64,000 nucleotides of DNA from Pseudomonas gingeri (GCF_013385635.1 NZ_JACAPR010000010.1:186001-250000); one strand, 5' to 3'. Positions 29,139-37,652 are shown, counted from the stretch's first letter. Translations and numbers: made by a program. Notes: generated from the letters alone by a model not told the origin.

Positions 29139-30230
29139 TCAAGCACTTACCAACTTTAGGCCTACCTCCTGTAGCCCGGCTGGATTCTCAGTGTAGCTAG
29201 ATTGTGACAACGGCTGATCAAGCACGCTCACCGCATTACGCACCCTGGTCGGTGCAAGGTGGGCGTACTTCTCGGTCATTTGTATTGTCGAATGTCCGAG
29301 CAGATCCCTGATTTCAATCAGCGGCACCCCGGAAGAAACAAGCCACGCTGCGCACGTATGACGCAGGTCGTGTATCGTGAAGTCCGTTATTCCCGCCTTT
29401 TCGCAAGCACCGTCGAACCCTTCTGACAAATCGACAACCCTTGCGCCGTTCTTCCTCGAAAATACCCATGGCGTTGTCGGGCAGTGCTCGGCCCGCATCG
29501 CCATTCTTCCCTTCAGCGCCGACAGCGATCCCTCATTGAGTGGGATGCTTCTGCGTTTCGACGCCTTCGTGTGCTCGCCGTCCAGGTAGATCAACCGGTT
29601 GGCAAAGTCCACGCGGCGCCATTCAAGCCCCAACATCTCTTCCTTGCGACAACCCGTGTTCACCGCCAACCGAATGAAGTCCTCGAGCATGAAACCGAAT
29701 CGCTGCTTTCGAGCGATCCGGCACAGGGCATCGACCTCGGCGCGGGTGATCCAGCGTACGCGGCCTTCGGGCTCCTTCATCTTGCGACCCTTCACCGGGT
29801 TCGGCAGCTTCCACTCCAGTTCAACCACGCACCAGTTGATGGCCGCCGACAGCGCCGCCAGTTCCCTGTTGATGGTCGCCGGCGACTTGCCGGCCTTCGC
29901 CCTGGCCGATGAATACTCCCGGATCTCTCTGCCGGATAGGTCGTTCATGACCAGGCCGGCGAAGTGATCACGCAGCGCTTTGACTCTGTACTGGGTTGTT
30001 TCGAAGCTCTTCTGTGCGCTGGCAGCCTGGCTCAGGTATTCAACCATCACTTCTTCGAAGGTCCTGGGCGGATCAACGCCCAGTTCCTTTTCCCTCCATG
30101 CTTGGGCCCGGTGCTCCTGCTCTATGGCCTTGGCTGCTGAATGGTCTTCGGTGCCAGCAGAGCGTCTAACGTACGTGCCATCTGCTGCGGTGTAGCTGAT
30201 CCACCAAATTTTTCCTCTCTTGTAGGGCAT
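29139..30230 (-). CDS. int: Prophage tyrosine integrase
   Basis: A 363-residue site-specific recombinase. An N-terminal SAM-like arm/core-binding region is followed by the catalytic domain with Arg in NTGCRKEEML, the HxxR motif HDLRHT, the second His in LLGHSTIQMTEKY and the nucleophilic Tyr ending that motif. Located at the extreme left end of the element, last in the leftward operon, 9 nt from tRNA-Leu. It overlaps the excisionase-like gene. Confidence 0.94.
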   Translation of the reverse strand: MPYKRGKIWWISYTAADGTYVRRSAGTEDHSAAKAIEQEHRAQAWREKELGVDPPRTFEEVMVEYLSQAASAQKSFETTQYRVKALRDHFAGLVMNDLSGREIREYSSARAKAGKSPATINRELAALSAAINWCVVELEWKLPNPVKGRKMKEPEGRVRWITRAEVDALCRIARKQRFGFMLEDFIRLAVNTGCRKEEMLGLEWRRVDFANRLIYLDGEHTKASKRRSIPLNEGSLSALKGRMAMRAEHCPTTPWVFSRKNGARVVDLSEGFDGACEKAGITDFTIHDLRHTCAAWLVSSGVPLIEIRDLLGHSTIQMTEKYAHLAPTRVRNAVSVLDQPLSQSSYTENPAGLQEVGLKLVSA

Positions 30231-30436
30231 ACATTTTCCTTGTCTTGTACGCCGCCCGCGTCGGCGAGGGTATCAGGGATACCCGCCTCGATCATCTGGA
30301 CGAGCTTGTCATAGTGGATGCGCAGCGGGCCGAAGCCGCGCACGCAGGGGATTTTTCCGGCTTTCGCCAGGGCGTAGGCAGTCGTGCGACCGATGCTCAG
30401 CATTGCGGCCGCCTGTGCGATTGAGATCAGGCGCAT
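30122..30436 (-). CDS. Excisionase-like / AlpA-type HTH protein
   Basis: 104 residues. The N-terminal half is a MerR/AlpA-like winged helix (ISIAQAAAMLSIGRTTAYALAKAGKIP, cited over residues 4-30) as in phage excisionases that bind attachment sites and steer integrase toward excision. The C-terminal half is a polar tail that overlaps the integrase gene by about 110 nt, which may couple their expression. Confidence 0.75.
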   Translation of the reverse strand: MRLISIAQAAAMLSIGRTTAYALAKAGKIPCVRGFGPLRIHYDKLVQMIEAGIPDTLADAGGVQDKENVCPTREEKFGGSATPQQMARTLDALLAPKTIQQPRP

Positions 30437-30472
30437 TTGGTGCTCCAGGCCGTGGCGGCCGGTGAAGGTGCG

Positions 30473-31159
30473 TCAGTCGACGCCGTTGTCGAGCCCGTCG
30501 TATTCGCCGGGGCCGCGGGGGATGTGTATTGCTGGTTGACTCTCGCGATCGACCTTTTCGGTGGCGGCGATGTCCTCGATCTTGATCAGTTCGGCGACTT
30601 CCTCGGCCAGGGCCTCGAACTTGTCGTCGTACTCCATGGCCGCCTCAAGCAGCGGGTTATACAGTTCCTTGAGCAGGGCGGTCTGAGCCGCGAGCCTGGC
30701 GGTCAGATCAGCCACCGCTACCGACGCGGGCTGCTCGGCGTAGAGCATGTCTCCGCGCTGCAAGGGGTTGCCGTTTTCACCATAGATGAATTCGATGAAC
30801 AACCCATCATCGCTCTCGTCTACGATAGCCACTGGCTCGCCCTCGCCCTGGGGCTTGTTCTCCAGCTTCTCGCGCAGCTCCAGCGCTTCGCGTTTCCAGC
30901 TATCCCCGGCCCCCACTTCTGTGCGTAAGGCTGCACGCAGGGTTTCTATATCATCCTGGGGTTGGGCGGCCGTAGGAGCATCTAGTCGAGTCTGCCAACT
31001 ACTGCCGCATTCACCGCACACCCAACCTGCTGAATCGTCAGGCGCATCCAGCAGGGCGCGCAGCCTTTGAGCTACCGGGCTTTTCCAGTCGGTCAACTCG
31101 TCGTGTGCCGCTTGCAGGTCCGCACGCGGCACGCCATCAATCGTTTGGTCGGTGGTCAT
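30473..31159 (-). CDS. Hypothetical phage protein
   Basis: 228 residues, acidic, of no family I recognise with certainty. A CxxC...-type pair (WVCGECGSSW near 46-55) suggests a small zinc site, followed by a coiled-coil-prone stretch and a GEPVAIVDES segment of the sort seen in early-region phage proteins of the Ea22 type. Its start overlaps the stop of the upstream DUF3850 gene (ATGA). Confidence 0.7.
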   Translation of the reverse strand: MTTDQTIDGVPRADLQAAHDELTDWKSPVAQRLRALLDAPDDSAGWVCGECGSSWQTRLDAPTAAQPQDDIETLRAALRTEVGAGDSWKREALELREKLENKPQGEGEPVAIVDESDDGLFIEFIYGENGNPLQRGDMLYAEQPASVAVADLTARLAAQTALLKELYNPLLEAAMEYDDKFEALAEEVAELIKIEDIAATEKVDRESQPAIHIPRGPGEYDGLDNGVD

Positions 31160-31410
31160 GGCTTCATTCCGTAGAGTTCGAACGCGAAGACCACGTAGTC
31201 TTCTTTCTGCTCGTAGTTGAGGACGTAGGTGATCCGGCCTTTGGCCTGGCGCCCGGTAGTCACGTTGTGGCTGATTTCACTGACTTCGTGAAACAACACC
31301 TCGTCACCAGCCTGGAAGCCGCGATCATTGTTCCGGCGAATCTCAAACGTCTTGATGCGCTCCAGCACAGGTTCGAAAAAGCACTTACGGATCTTGAGTT
31401 CATGCAGCAT
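31156..31410 (-). CDS. DUF3850 (ASCH/PUA-like) domain protein
   Basis: 84 residues, with HELKIRKCFFEPVLERIKTF at the start and FQAGDEVLFHEV in the middle, the hallmark of the DUF3850/ASCH fold. These small beta-barrel proteins are predicted RNA- or modified-nucleotide-binding and are frequent in phage early operons. GAGGTGA precedes the ATG. Confidence 0.8.
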   Translation of the reverse strand: MLHELKIRKCFFEPVLERIKTFEIRRNNDRGFQAGDEVLFHEVSEISHNVTTGRQAKGRITYVLNYEQKEDYVVFAFELYGMKP

Positions 31411-31418
31411 AAATCACC

Positions 31419-31481
31419 TCAGAAAATCAGTTGTGCCAGTGCCAGCAGGCACCAGCAGTAGGCGGGGAGTTGGGCTTTCAT
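31419..31481 (-). CDS. Possible 20-residue hydrophobic micro-ORF
   Basis: Encodes MKAQLPAYCWCLLALAQLIF. Its ATG overlaps the stop of the upstream gene (ATGA) and its stop is 9 nt before the next ATG, as for genuine coupled phage genes. It could be a tiny membrane peptide. Length alone makes it uncertain. Confidence 0.4.
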   Translation of the reverse strand: MKAQLPAYCWCLLALAQLIF

Positions 31482-31879
31482 GGTTTTCGCGCCGCAGCCG
31501 GTTCAGGAGATCCGCAAAGATGGTGATCCATATGCTCGCGGCAATCCTGCTCGGTGTAACCACAATCGGGGCAGCGAGGCGGTGAAGGAATGCGCGCCGT
31601 TTTTCGGTCGCCCCAAAAGTCGGTAACCAGCTGGCAGATATCAGCCTCAAGCTCCAGGTGCTTTTCTCTTGTCAGTTCACCGGTATCAAGAATGCACTCC
31701 AAAAGCGCGATGGCCGAATCTACCCGCTCATCCGCTGCGGTCAGGCGCTTTTGCAGGGCGTCACGCTCGGCGGTTACGCGGTCGTGATCGGCGCACAGTA
31801 CAACGTTGATTCGGCCAAGACCGCCGCAGCCTTCAGCAGGCTCGCCAGTGAAAAGGTGGTAACGCTTAACTTCGTTCAT
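31478..31879 (-). CDS. Hypothetical phage protein with C-terminal zinc-like cysteines
   Basis: 133 residues from ATG 31879, which follows GAAGGAGAAATC; the longer upstream reading runs through another gene. The centre is a heptad-like coiled coil (DHDRVTAERDALQKRL region). The C-terminus holds RCPDCGYTEQDCREHMDHHLC, a plausible zinc-binding cluster (Cys/His rich). Function unknown. Overlaps both neighbours by 4 nt. Confidence 0.72.
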   Translation of the reverse strand: MNEVKRYHLFTGEPAEGCGGLGRINVVLCADHDRVTAERDALQKRLTAADERVDSAIALLECILDTGELTREKHLELEADICQLVTDFWGDRKTARIPSPPRCPDCGYTEQDCREHMDHHLCGSPEPAAARKP

Positions 31880-32046
31880 GATTTCTCCTTCGCGCGCAGC
31901 TCGGCCATTGCCGCCTGGCGCCTCTTGCTGCATTTGTCGTGGTTGCCATGGGCCCGTGACTTGTTGCACTGGTCGCACATGACGTTGAGGTCGAGCGCCT
32001 TCATGGGGCGCCCGCGTATTTCGACTTTTCGGCGGAGGGCGGTCAC
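31876..32046 (-). CDS. Small Cys/His phage protein, 56 residues
   Basis: Starts GTG at 32046, overlapping the preceding stop (GTGA), and ends overlapping the next start (ATGA). The product contains VMCDQCNKSRAHGNHDKCSK, a CxxC...HxxxC-type zinc-knuckle-like motif, and a basic N-terminus. Small proteins of this look occur in early operons of Pseudomonas phages; function unknown. Confidence 0.65.
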   Translation of the reverse strand: MTALRRKVEIRGRPMKALDLNVMCDQCNKSRAHGNHDKCSKRRQAAMAELRAKEKS

Positions 32047-32105
32047 CGGCGCGGCCCTCGGTAGATGTGCTGGAGCATGAACAGCACGGCGAAGATCGGG
32101 ATCAT
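32043..32105 (-). CDS. Possible 20-residue membrane micro-ORF
   Basis: Encodes MIPIFAVLFMLQHIYRGPRR: one short hydrophobic helix with a positively charged tail. ATG overlaps the upstream stop (ATGA) and its stop overlaps the downstream GTG (GTGA). The double coupling argues that it is translated. Confidence 0.45.
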   Translation of the reverse strand: MIPIFAVLFMLQHIYRGPRR

Positions 32106-32434
32106 GGCCGCGCCTCCAACAGCTCGATCACGTCCTTGATGCCCTTGGCGTAGCTGGCGGGCCTGCTGATCGCCGCCCGAATAAGGGCTTGTATCAGCTT
32201 CTGGATATGGCTCGACTCAGTGAGCGTGTCGCCTGCGCAGCGGATCATCTCGAGCGCGAAGCCACGGCCTTCCAGGTACATGACGCGATTGATCGGGCCG
32301 CTGGTGTCGATCTCGCTGATGTCCAGGCGGACAAGGACCTCGGCGAAGGTCTGCGGGACGCGGGGTTTCGGTTGAGGAACGGGCAAAGCCTTGCCCAGGG
32401 CGCTGGCGAGCGCCTGTTGTGCGATGGGGTTCAT
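32102..32434 (-). CDS. Hypothetical phage protein
   Basis: 110 residues, mostly helical. After a proline-rich linker (PVPQPKPRVP, about 18-27) the remainder resembles no domain I know. Lies in the coupled leftward early operon. Confidence 0.65.
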   Translation of the reverse strand: MNPIAQQALASALGKALPVPQPKPRVPQTFAEVLVRLDISEIDTSGPINRVMYLEGRGFALEMIRCAGDTLTESSHIQKLIQALIRAAISRPASYAKGIKDVIELLEARP

Positions 32435-32444
32435 GGGGGTTGCC

Positions 32445-32678
32445 TCACATCCGGAACGATTGATGGATGAGCGCCGGCCGGGCCTGGTCGCCGCCCCGTA
32501 CCTCGCAAACGAACTGGTGCCGCTCGCGGTTTTTCGCGCTGAGCGATGCAGTCATTGCCGGCAGGGCGCCGATGCAGCGTTCGTATGCGTCTGCGCCGTC
32601 GAAGCGCTCGACGGGCAGGGCCTTGCAGTCCGTGCGCGTTGCGTCCGCGCACAGGTAGAGCAGAAGGAGGGCTGTCAT
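32445..32678 (-). CDS. Small hypothetical phage protein
   Basis: 77 residues from ATG 32678. The N-terminus (MTALLLLYLCADATRTDCKALPV, quoted as residues 1-23 in outline) is hydrophobic and may be a signal or anchor segment; several cysteines could form disulfides. The ribosome site is weak and an upstream ATG at 32711 is possible. Confidence 0.5.
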   Translation of the reverse strand: MTALLLLYLCADATRTDCKALPVERFDGADAYERCIGALPAMTASLSAKNRERHQFVCEVRGGDQARPALIHQSFRM

Positions 32679-32734
32679 GGGCGGCGTCCTTGAAAGAGAG
32701 GCGCCGGCCAACGCCAGCGCTCGGTATTACTGGG

Positions 32735-33343
32735 TCAAGCCACCTGAGCAGGCGGGTTCATGGCGAAGTAGATACGGGCGCATGCTTCGGTGTCTGGCCG
32801 GGCGCGGTGGCCACCGACCAACTCTTCGCCGGTGAAGTGCAGCAGAGCCTCGGCCACGGTCGGGACCTTGAACTGCTTGCCGAAGCCGGCGGCGATCATC
32901 TTGGGGGTTGGCGGGCACTGAACAATGTTCTTGCTCGACTGACAGGTGCAGTAGCCCGGGGTGCTCTTGAAGGCTTCGGCCGCCTCCTTGCCCCGGTACC
33001 GCGACAGCGCAATGCGCATGATCCGGTCGTCGAACGCGATGTTGTGGGCGATGCGCAGGCCAGCTCGGTCGTGGATGGCCATGAAGCCGTCCAGCGCTTC
33101 GGCCTCCGGGATGCCCATATCCATTGCCATTTCGGTGGTGATGCCGTGGATCACGGCGACCTCATTCGGTATCACCCAGCCATCAGGGCGGACCATTGCT
33201 TCGAAGGAGTAGACCAGGGTTCCGTCCGGGCTGTAGGCCAGGATGCAGATGTCCACCAGGTGGGGCTGGCGCGGGTCTTCGCTCGGCTCTTTGAACAGCG
33301 GCAGGCCGGTAGTTTCGGTGTCGTAGGGGGTGAGAAGATTCAT
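32735..33343 (-). CDS. DEDDh 3'-5' exonuclease (ExoX/DnaQ-like)
   Basis: 202 residues with the complete DEDDh active site: YDTETTGLP (Asp and Glu near 8-10), HNIAFDDRIM (Asp near 105-106) and GGHRARPDTEA (His near 178, Asp near 183). Probably trims DNA ends during phage recombination or degrades nucleic acid together with the YqaJ exonuclease and RecT-like protein of the same operon. AAAGGAAAG precedes the ATG. Confidence 0.9.
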   Translation of the reverse strand: MNLLTPYDTETTGLPLFKEPSEDPRQPHLVDICILAYSPDGTLVYSFEAMVRPDGWVIPNEVAVIHGITTEMAMDMGIPEAEALDGFMAIHDRAGLRIAHNIAFDDRIMRIALSRYRGKEAAEAFKSTPGYCTCQSSKNIVQCPPTPKMIAAGFGKQFKVPTVAEALLHFTGEELVGGHRARPDTEACARIYFAMNPPAQVA

Positions 33344-33361
33344 AGGGGCTTTCCTTTGGAC

Positions 33362-33386
33362 AAAAAAGAAGGCGCCCGGAGGCGCC
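33362..33386 (-). terminator. Intrinsic terminator inside the leftward early operon
   Basis: On the minus strand GGCGCC-TCCG-GGCGCC is followed by TTCTTTTTT. It lies between two genes of the same operon, so full expression of the distal genes, including the excisionase and integrase, should require antitermination or another promoter. Confidence 0.8.
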
Positions 33387-33408
33387 TGGTGGTGTTGCGT
33401 GGATGGGT

Positions 33409-34236
33409 TTAAATCACGTCTTCCAGCTTGGCGATGACCTTGAAGCTGTGGTCAAACGCCGATTCACCCTCGGTTTCAATTTCAAGCACCTTGTCATCGA
33501 GCAGGCGCAGCAGCAGGGTGGCCGCCCTGTCGCTATCGATGGCCAGGCGGCTTTGCACCCAGTGGCCCTTGAACGCTCTGGCCTTTGCCTTCAGCACGAT
33601 CAGTTGCTTGGCATCTTCGTAGGTGAAGTCACCGAACTCCTTGCCCTCGGCGACCTGCTTATTCGGCTTGCCGGCGTTGACCAGTGCATCCAGTTCTTCC
33701 TGGGTGCCCAGCTGCACGGGCTGACCGTCCGGTTCGTCTGGCCCGGTGGGCTTGCCATCGAACAGGCCGCGGTTGATATCGCTGCTATGCAGCGGCAGGT
33801 CGCGCTGGTCGCGCTCCGGGCGGATGCTGTCCAGCGCCTCGTTGTAATCGTTCGGGGCCAGCACCAACAAACACAGCTTGCCGGCCACGTCGATCAAGCC
33901 ATGTCGGTTCGGGTCCTGGGCATCGATCACGCCGGTCACCGTGATGCTCTTCGCCTTGAACTTCGCGTCGGCTACGATCAACGGGATCGTGTCAACACTG
34001 CGCGAGCTGATGATGCAGACGGCGGTCATGACGGCGTTTTCGGCTTTCTCAGTGATGCGGTCGATCACCTCTTGCTGCTGGCCCTCGTTCAGCTTTGAGA
34101 AAGGCGCTGCAATGTTCTTCAGTTCGAACATTGCAGCTTCGACCAGGTCCCGCACCAACAGCTCATGAGCCAGCACTGACGGCATGACGCCGTGCAGTTT
34201 TGCGTTTTCGATTGCGTCCAAGTGTTCAATTTTCAT
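33409..34236 (-). CDS. Hypothetical phage protein of the recombination operon
   Basis: 275 residues, soluble, no domain recognised with confidence. The N-terminal 130 residues alternate helices and strands; a polar linker (about 165-200) is followed by a conserved-looking YEDAKQLIVLKAKARAFKGH stretch. Position next to yqaJ and recT suggests a role in recombination or host takeover. Confidence 0.65.
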   Translation of the reverse strand: MKIEHLDAIENAKLHGVMPSVLAHELLVRDLVEAAMFELKNIAAPFSKLNEGQQQEVIDRITEKAENAVMTAVCIISSRSVDTIPLIVADAKFKAKSITVTGVIDAQDPNRHGLIDVAGKLCLLVLAPNDYNEALDSIRPERDQRDLPLHSSDINRGLFDGKPTGPDEPDGQPVQLGTQEELDALVNAGKPNKQVAEGKEFGDFTYEDAKQLIVLKAKARAFKGHWVQSRLAIDSDRAATLLLRLLDDKVLEIETEGESAFDHSFKVIAKLEDVI

Positions 34237-34244
34237 TGGGATTC

Positions 34245-34445
34245 CTACGCTTTCGCGATGCGTTCGAGCTTCTGCTGCTGGGCAGGGCTCAGGTTTGTGT
34301 GAGCGCCGTAGCGCTTGAATGAGTGCTGCATGTTTTCGACAAACTCGATTTCCCAGGAGCCGCTGGCATGAAGGTCAGCGGCGGCTAGCAGGGCCTGGAA
34401 CTCTTCGAGGCTGTCGTAAAGCTCGATGACGCTCTGTGATGGCAT
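34245..34445 (-). CDS. Small hypothetical phage protein
   Basis: 66 residues. The start VIELYDSLEEFQALLAAADL is followed by WEIEFVENMQHSFKRYG, a pattern seen in small phage early proteins, but I cannot assign a function. Sits between the YqaJ gene and the 275-residue gene with short gaps. Confidence 0.65.
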   Translation of the reverse strand: MPSQSVIELYDSLEEFQALLAAADLHASGSWEIEFVENMQHSFKRYGAHTNLSPAQQQKLERIAKA

Positions 34446-34458
34446 TGCGATTGCTCCA

Positions 34459-36102
34459 TCAGGCGGCGGCCTGCCCGTGCTGCACGGCCTGGATGTGGCT
34501 GATCAGGGCATCGCAGATAAGCGGGAAGTCGCTGGCGCGGTACAGCATCGCCGAGCGCTCACGCGCAACAGCTTCGAAGCCCAACGAACCCAGGAAGTCG
34601 GCGGTAAGGGTGAAGCCCAGGCGGCCGCAGATATCGCCAAGCTTCATGCGCTGGCCATCGTCGGCGGGCTGCTGAACTGCTGCGGCCGTCTTGATCGGCG
34701 TGGCGGTCACCGGCGCCGGCTGTTCCGTGGCCTTCACTGGCTGCTCAACAACCGGATCAGTAACCTGCTGTTGCTGCTGGGCTGCCAGTTGCTGCGCCTT
34801 TTCCTCTTCCTGGCGTGCCAGTTCGGCCTGCTGCTGTTCGTGATCGCTGATCCGAATCTTGATCATGGCAATCAGGCCATCATTGGGTTTCATCACCAGA
34901 TCCTGGGCATCGGCGAACAGGAACTTATGGTTCGCCGCCAGTTCGTTCAGGCTGGCCAGGTTCACGCGGATACCGTCGGCGATCCGACTGGCTTCGATCT
35001 TCGCCCGGGCCAACTCGGCGTCGGCTGCCTCCTTGAGGCTGGACACCGTCTTCTTGCCCTTGATGGCGCCGGCGAAGTCGGCCGGAACCTGCGGCATACG
35101 AATTTGCCCGCCCAGCGTGCCGTTGATCTGGTCAATGTGGGCCTGCAGGGACTTGGCGGCATCCATCACGATGTCGCTACGGATGAAGTCCTTGCGGGTC
35201 TTCACCAGCTTTTCCAGCTCCAGGCGCTTGCGCCGCGTCTCGGCTGTGATGTCATCAATCGCCTTGAACAGCACGTCGATGCTCTCGGTTTGGCTCAGGG
35301 CGTGTTCTTTCGCGGCCTTGAGCTTGTTCTCGACGTCGCTGCACCACTTGACCGTCTCGTCAGCGTCGGCGAAGTCTTTGTCCGTTTTCAGCTCGGTGTT
35401 GATGTTGCTGATAACGGTGAGGGCGTGCGACTTGAAGGCGTCCAGGTTGCTGGCGGTGACCATGCCCGTTACGTCGATGCGCAGCGCCGGCAACTGATCA
35501 GGAGCGGCGCCGATCACATCGACCTTGGCTTCCTGCAGGACGAATTCGCCCAGGTCCTGTTCAAACTGAGCCCAACCGGCGATCAGTTCTTCACGGCGCC
35601 CGGGGACCGGGGTGTATTCCATGCTGACGTACTTGTCGCGGGTGCCATCCGAGCAGACGAACAGCACGCGTTCGGCACCGCTCACCAGTAGTTGCTGCTC
35701 AAGCTGCCAGTAGTAGTGGGGCTCCAGCTCGCCGGCGCGGATCTGCGTTGCGACCTTCTCGTTCCACAGTTTGTGTTCGAACAGGACATCACCCAGCATC
35801 GTGGCGCCGTCCATCGAAGCCAGCAGGTTGCCGCTGGTGCCGACGACTGGATACAGCTCTTCGCCGATATCTTCCTCGGCCAGGGGGCGCGCCATTTCCT
35901 CAGTGGCATGCCCGCGGTCGAACGCGGCCTGCTGCTGCTGCGTGACATCCGGAACAATGCCGGTCTTTTTCATCGCCAGCAGATCGTTGCGGGTCTGGAA
36001 CTTCGATGCGCCCATCATCGCGGGCGCCTCCGAGGCGGTGAAGTGGCTTGCGCGAAGGGCCAGCCATTCCGGCGTGCCCTGCTGGACGTTATGCACTTTC
36101 AT
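34459..36102 (-). CDS. YqaJ-type viral recombinase (lambda exonuclease-like) with extended C-terminus
   Basis: 547 residues. The first 200 form a YqaJ nuclease with the PD-(D/E)XK core: HFTASEAPAMMG, GHATEEMARP, then Asp in ASMDGAT and the ExK of LFEHKLW, and QLEQQLLVSG. It resects double-stranded DNA for annealing by the neighbouring RecT-like protein. The remaining part is a long helical DUF1351-like region with Q-rich coiled coil near 415-440 and a C-terminal KLGDICGRLGF motif. Overlaps recT by 14 nt. Confidence 0.88.
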   Translation of the reverse strand: MKVHNVQQGTPEWLALRASHFTASEAPAMMGASKFQTRNDLLAMKKTGIVPDVTQQQQAAFDRGHATEEMARPLAEEDIGEELYPVVGTSGNLLASMDGATMLGDVLFEHKLWNEKVATQIRAGELEPHYYWQLEQQLLVSGAERVLFVCSDGTRDKYVSMEYTPVPGRREELIAGWAQFEQDLGEFVLQEAKVDVIGAAPDQLPALRIDVTGMVTASNLDAFKSHALTVISNINTELKTDKDFADADETVKWCSDVENKLKAAKEHALSQTESIDVLFKAIDDITAETRRKRLELEKLVKTRKDFIRSDIVMDAAKSLQAHIDQINGTLGGQIRMPQVPADFAGAIKGKKTVSSLKEAADAELARAKIEASRIADGIRVNLASLNELAANHKFLFADAQDLVMKPNDGLIAMIKIRISDHEQQQAELARQEEEKAQQLAAQQQQQVTDPVVEQPVKATEQPAPVTATPIKTAAAVQQPADDGQRMKLGDICGRLGFTLTADFLGSLGFEAVARERSAMLYRASDFPLICDALISHIQAVQHGQAAA

Positions 36103-36850
36103 TGGTGGCTTCTCCTTCGATTGGGGCGAGGGCGCGGATGCGCTCTTCTTGCTCCGGGGTGATGGTGTATTTGCTGGTAATGGTTGAAATGATGTGGTCT
36201 GGATCCGTGCGGCCTCCAGCGATCAGGCCACGCCACTTCTCGCTGCTTTCCTCGAGCTTGCTGTCCGGGTAGGCCGGCAGCAGCTTCGGCTCTTCGGTCT
36301 TGCGGGGCAGGGACTGGTTGAGTTCGCGCTCGGTCGGGATGTCTTGGACTTCCTCGGCCATCGGCATGCCGCGCAGCACGTCGGGGAACACGTCGCGCAG
36401 GGCGAAGGACCGGGCGCGCATCTGGCGCATGCGCTTCGGGTACTGGGCCCAGGGGCCTTGCTTGCCCTTGAGTCCGGCCTGCTGGGCGTCGGTCATGCTG
36501 AACGTGCGGGTCTGTTCGTCTTCGCCGACACGCTTGACCCGGCAGGACGCCGTCTCGCCGTCATCGGTTTCGTACACGTACTCACACAGCGGCGAGCTGC
36601 GGACCAGCGCAATTACCGCGTCACCCCAAAGCGATGGGCGCCCGTTGATGACCGCAATGCTTTGCATGGCCTGCATGGGCTGCAGGCCCAGCTCCATACC
36701 CCACTGCACGGCCACCAGGATGTTGGCGGGCTTGCGCTGAAAGTCTTTCGGGACAATGTCGGACGCGGACAAGAAGTCGGCGAATTTCAACGCCTCTTCG
36801 ATGTTCTGTGGCGCCAGGCTGAACACTGGCTTGATGGTTAATTCGGACAC
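36089..36850 (-). CDS. RecT-family single-strand annealing protein
   Basis: 253 residues. Core elements of the RecT fold are seen: KDFQRKPANILVAVQWGMEL, PMQAMQSIAVINGRPSLWGD and WAQYPKRMRQMRARSFALRD. It anneals complementary strands produced by the YqaJ exonuclease, forming the phage homologous recombination pair. Upstream of and overlapping yqaJ, a common early-operon arrangement. Confidence 0.88.
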   Translation of the reverse strand: MSELTIKPVFSLAPQNIEEALKFADFLSASDIVPKDFQRKPANILVAVQWGMELGLQPMQAMQSIAVINGRPSLWGDAVIALVRSSPLCEYVYETDDGETASCRVKRVGEDEQTRTFSMTDAQQAGLKGKQGPWAQYPKRMRQMRARSFALRDVFPDVLRGMPMAEEVQDIPTERELNQSLPRKTEEPKLLPAYPDSKLEESSEKWRGLIAGGRTDPDHIISTITSKYTITPEQEERIRALAPIEGEATNESA

Positions 36851-36904
36851 AAGAGATTCCTTGCCGCGACGTGCGCAGCATTGAGGGTTGGAAGGAGGAA
36901 GGGG

Positions 36905-37186
36905 TTAGGCGGAACGGGCGGCGAGCATTGCGTCGGCCATCTGATACGAGGTCTCAGCGATATGGGCGGCGTACTTGGCGAAACCCTGCTCGCGAACGGT
37001 CTTGCCGAAATCCTTCTCGCGCTGCATCTGGCCCTGCAAAGCCTTTGCCGCGAAGTAGTCGCGCAGGCTCATGCCGTGGCTCACGTCGCGCACATCAACG
37101 CAGGTCTGCGCGCCGCTGTTCATATCGGTTTCAACCCAGCCAAGCGCGCACGGAAACGCCGCACCGCTGGTGTCTGCATTGGACAT
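36905..37186 (-). CDS. Phage early protein with GMSLRDYFAAKAL motif
   Basis: 93 residues. The motif GMSLRDYFAAKALQG (about 38-52) and the Ala-rich C-terminus (YQMADAMLAAR) recur in many small prophage proteins of proteobacteria. Function unknown. Preceded by AGGTAA and a micro-ORF stop 9 nt upstream. Confidence 0.72.
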   Translation of the reverse strand: MSNADTSGAAFPCALGWVETDMNSGAQTCVDVRDVSHGMSLRDYFAAKALQGQMQREKDFGKTVREQGFAKYAAHIAETSYQMADAMLAARSA

Positions 37187-37195
37187 GGTGTTTAC

Positions 37196-37315
37196 CTATT
37201 GAGTGATCAGGCCGCCGATTGCGGGGCCCAGCAGGATTACGAGGATGAAGACCAGGCCGGTGGCGGCCGAGGCAATGCGGATGGAGCGGCGCCGGGTGCG
37301 CTGGCGGGCGGTCAT
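37196..37315 (-). CDS. 39-residue small membrane protein
   Basis: ATG 37315 overlaps the preceding stop (ATGA). The product has a very basic head (MTARQRTRRRSIR) and a single transmembrane helix (about 15-34, LVFILVILLGPAIGG). Looks like a bona fide inner-membrane micro-protein. Confidence 0.62.
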   Translation of the reverse strand: MTARQRTRRRSIRIASAATGLVFILVILLGPAIGGLITQ

Positions 37316-37521
37316 GGCGACCGTTGCGACTGGGCGCGGCGCGTAGGACCGAAAGCCATGTTCCAGCGCGAAACGTGGCGCTGGTGCTGGGTGGCATCGG
37401 CGCCGGGGTAGACCTCTTGTCCGCAGCGGGGGCAGTTGGCCTGATCGTCACAAATCGCCACCTGGCAGCAGCGCGTGAACATCGTGCTGTTGGTGGGGGA
37501 GCAGAGGAATACGCTGATCAT
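37312..37521 (-). CDS. Small zinc-ribbon-like phage protein
   Basis: 69 residues. The hydrophobic, cysteine-bearing start (FLCSPTNSTMFTRCCQVAIC) is followed by NCPRCGQEVYPGA, a rubredoxin-like knuckle. The C-terminus is basic. Coupled to both neighbours through 4-nt overlaps. Confidence 0.62.
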   Translation of the reverse strand: MISVFLCSPTNSTMFTRCCQVAICDDQANCPRCGQEVYPGADATQHQRHVSRWNMAFGPTRRAQSQRSP

Positions 37522-37652
37522 GAAAACCTCGCAATCAACATGCCGCGGCGAATCTCAATGCGCAGCGGGCGGGGTAGGTCGGCGACCAGAAAAAAGCCCC
37601 GGTTTTCCAGGGCCTTGGTCAGTTGTTTGGCAGTTCGACAGATGATCGTCAC
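37518..37652 (-). CDS. 44-residue phage protein
   Basis: GTG 37652 is preceded by a strong AGGAGG and overlaps the upstream stop (GTGA); its stop overlaps the next ATG. The product (CRTAKQLTKALENRGFFLVA core) looks globular, but no family is recognised. Confidence 0.62.
   Translation of the reverse strand: MTIICRTAKQLTKALENRGFFLVADLPRPLRIEIRRGMLIARFS

Noticed and set aside
34426..35691. 421-codon open frame on the plus strand
   Set aside because: Antisense to the YqaJ nuclease gene, low-complexity product.
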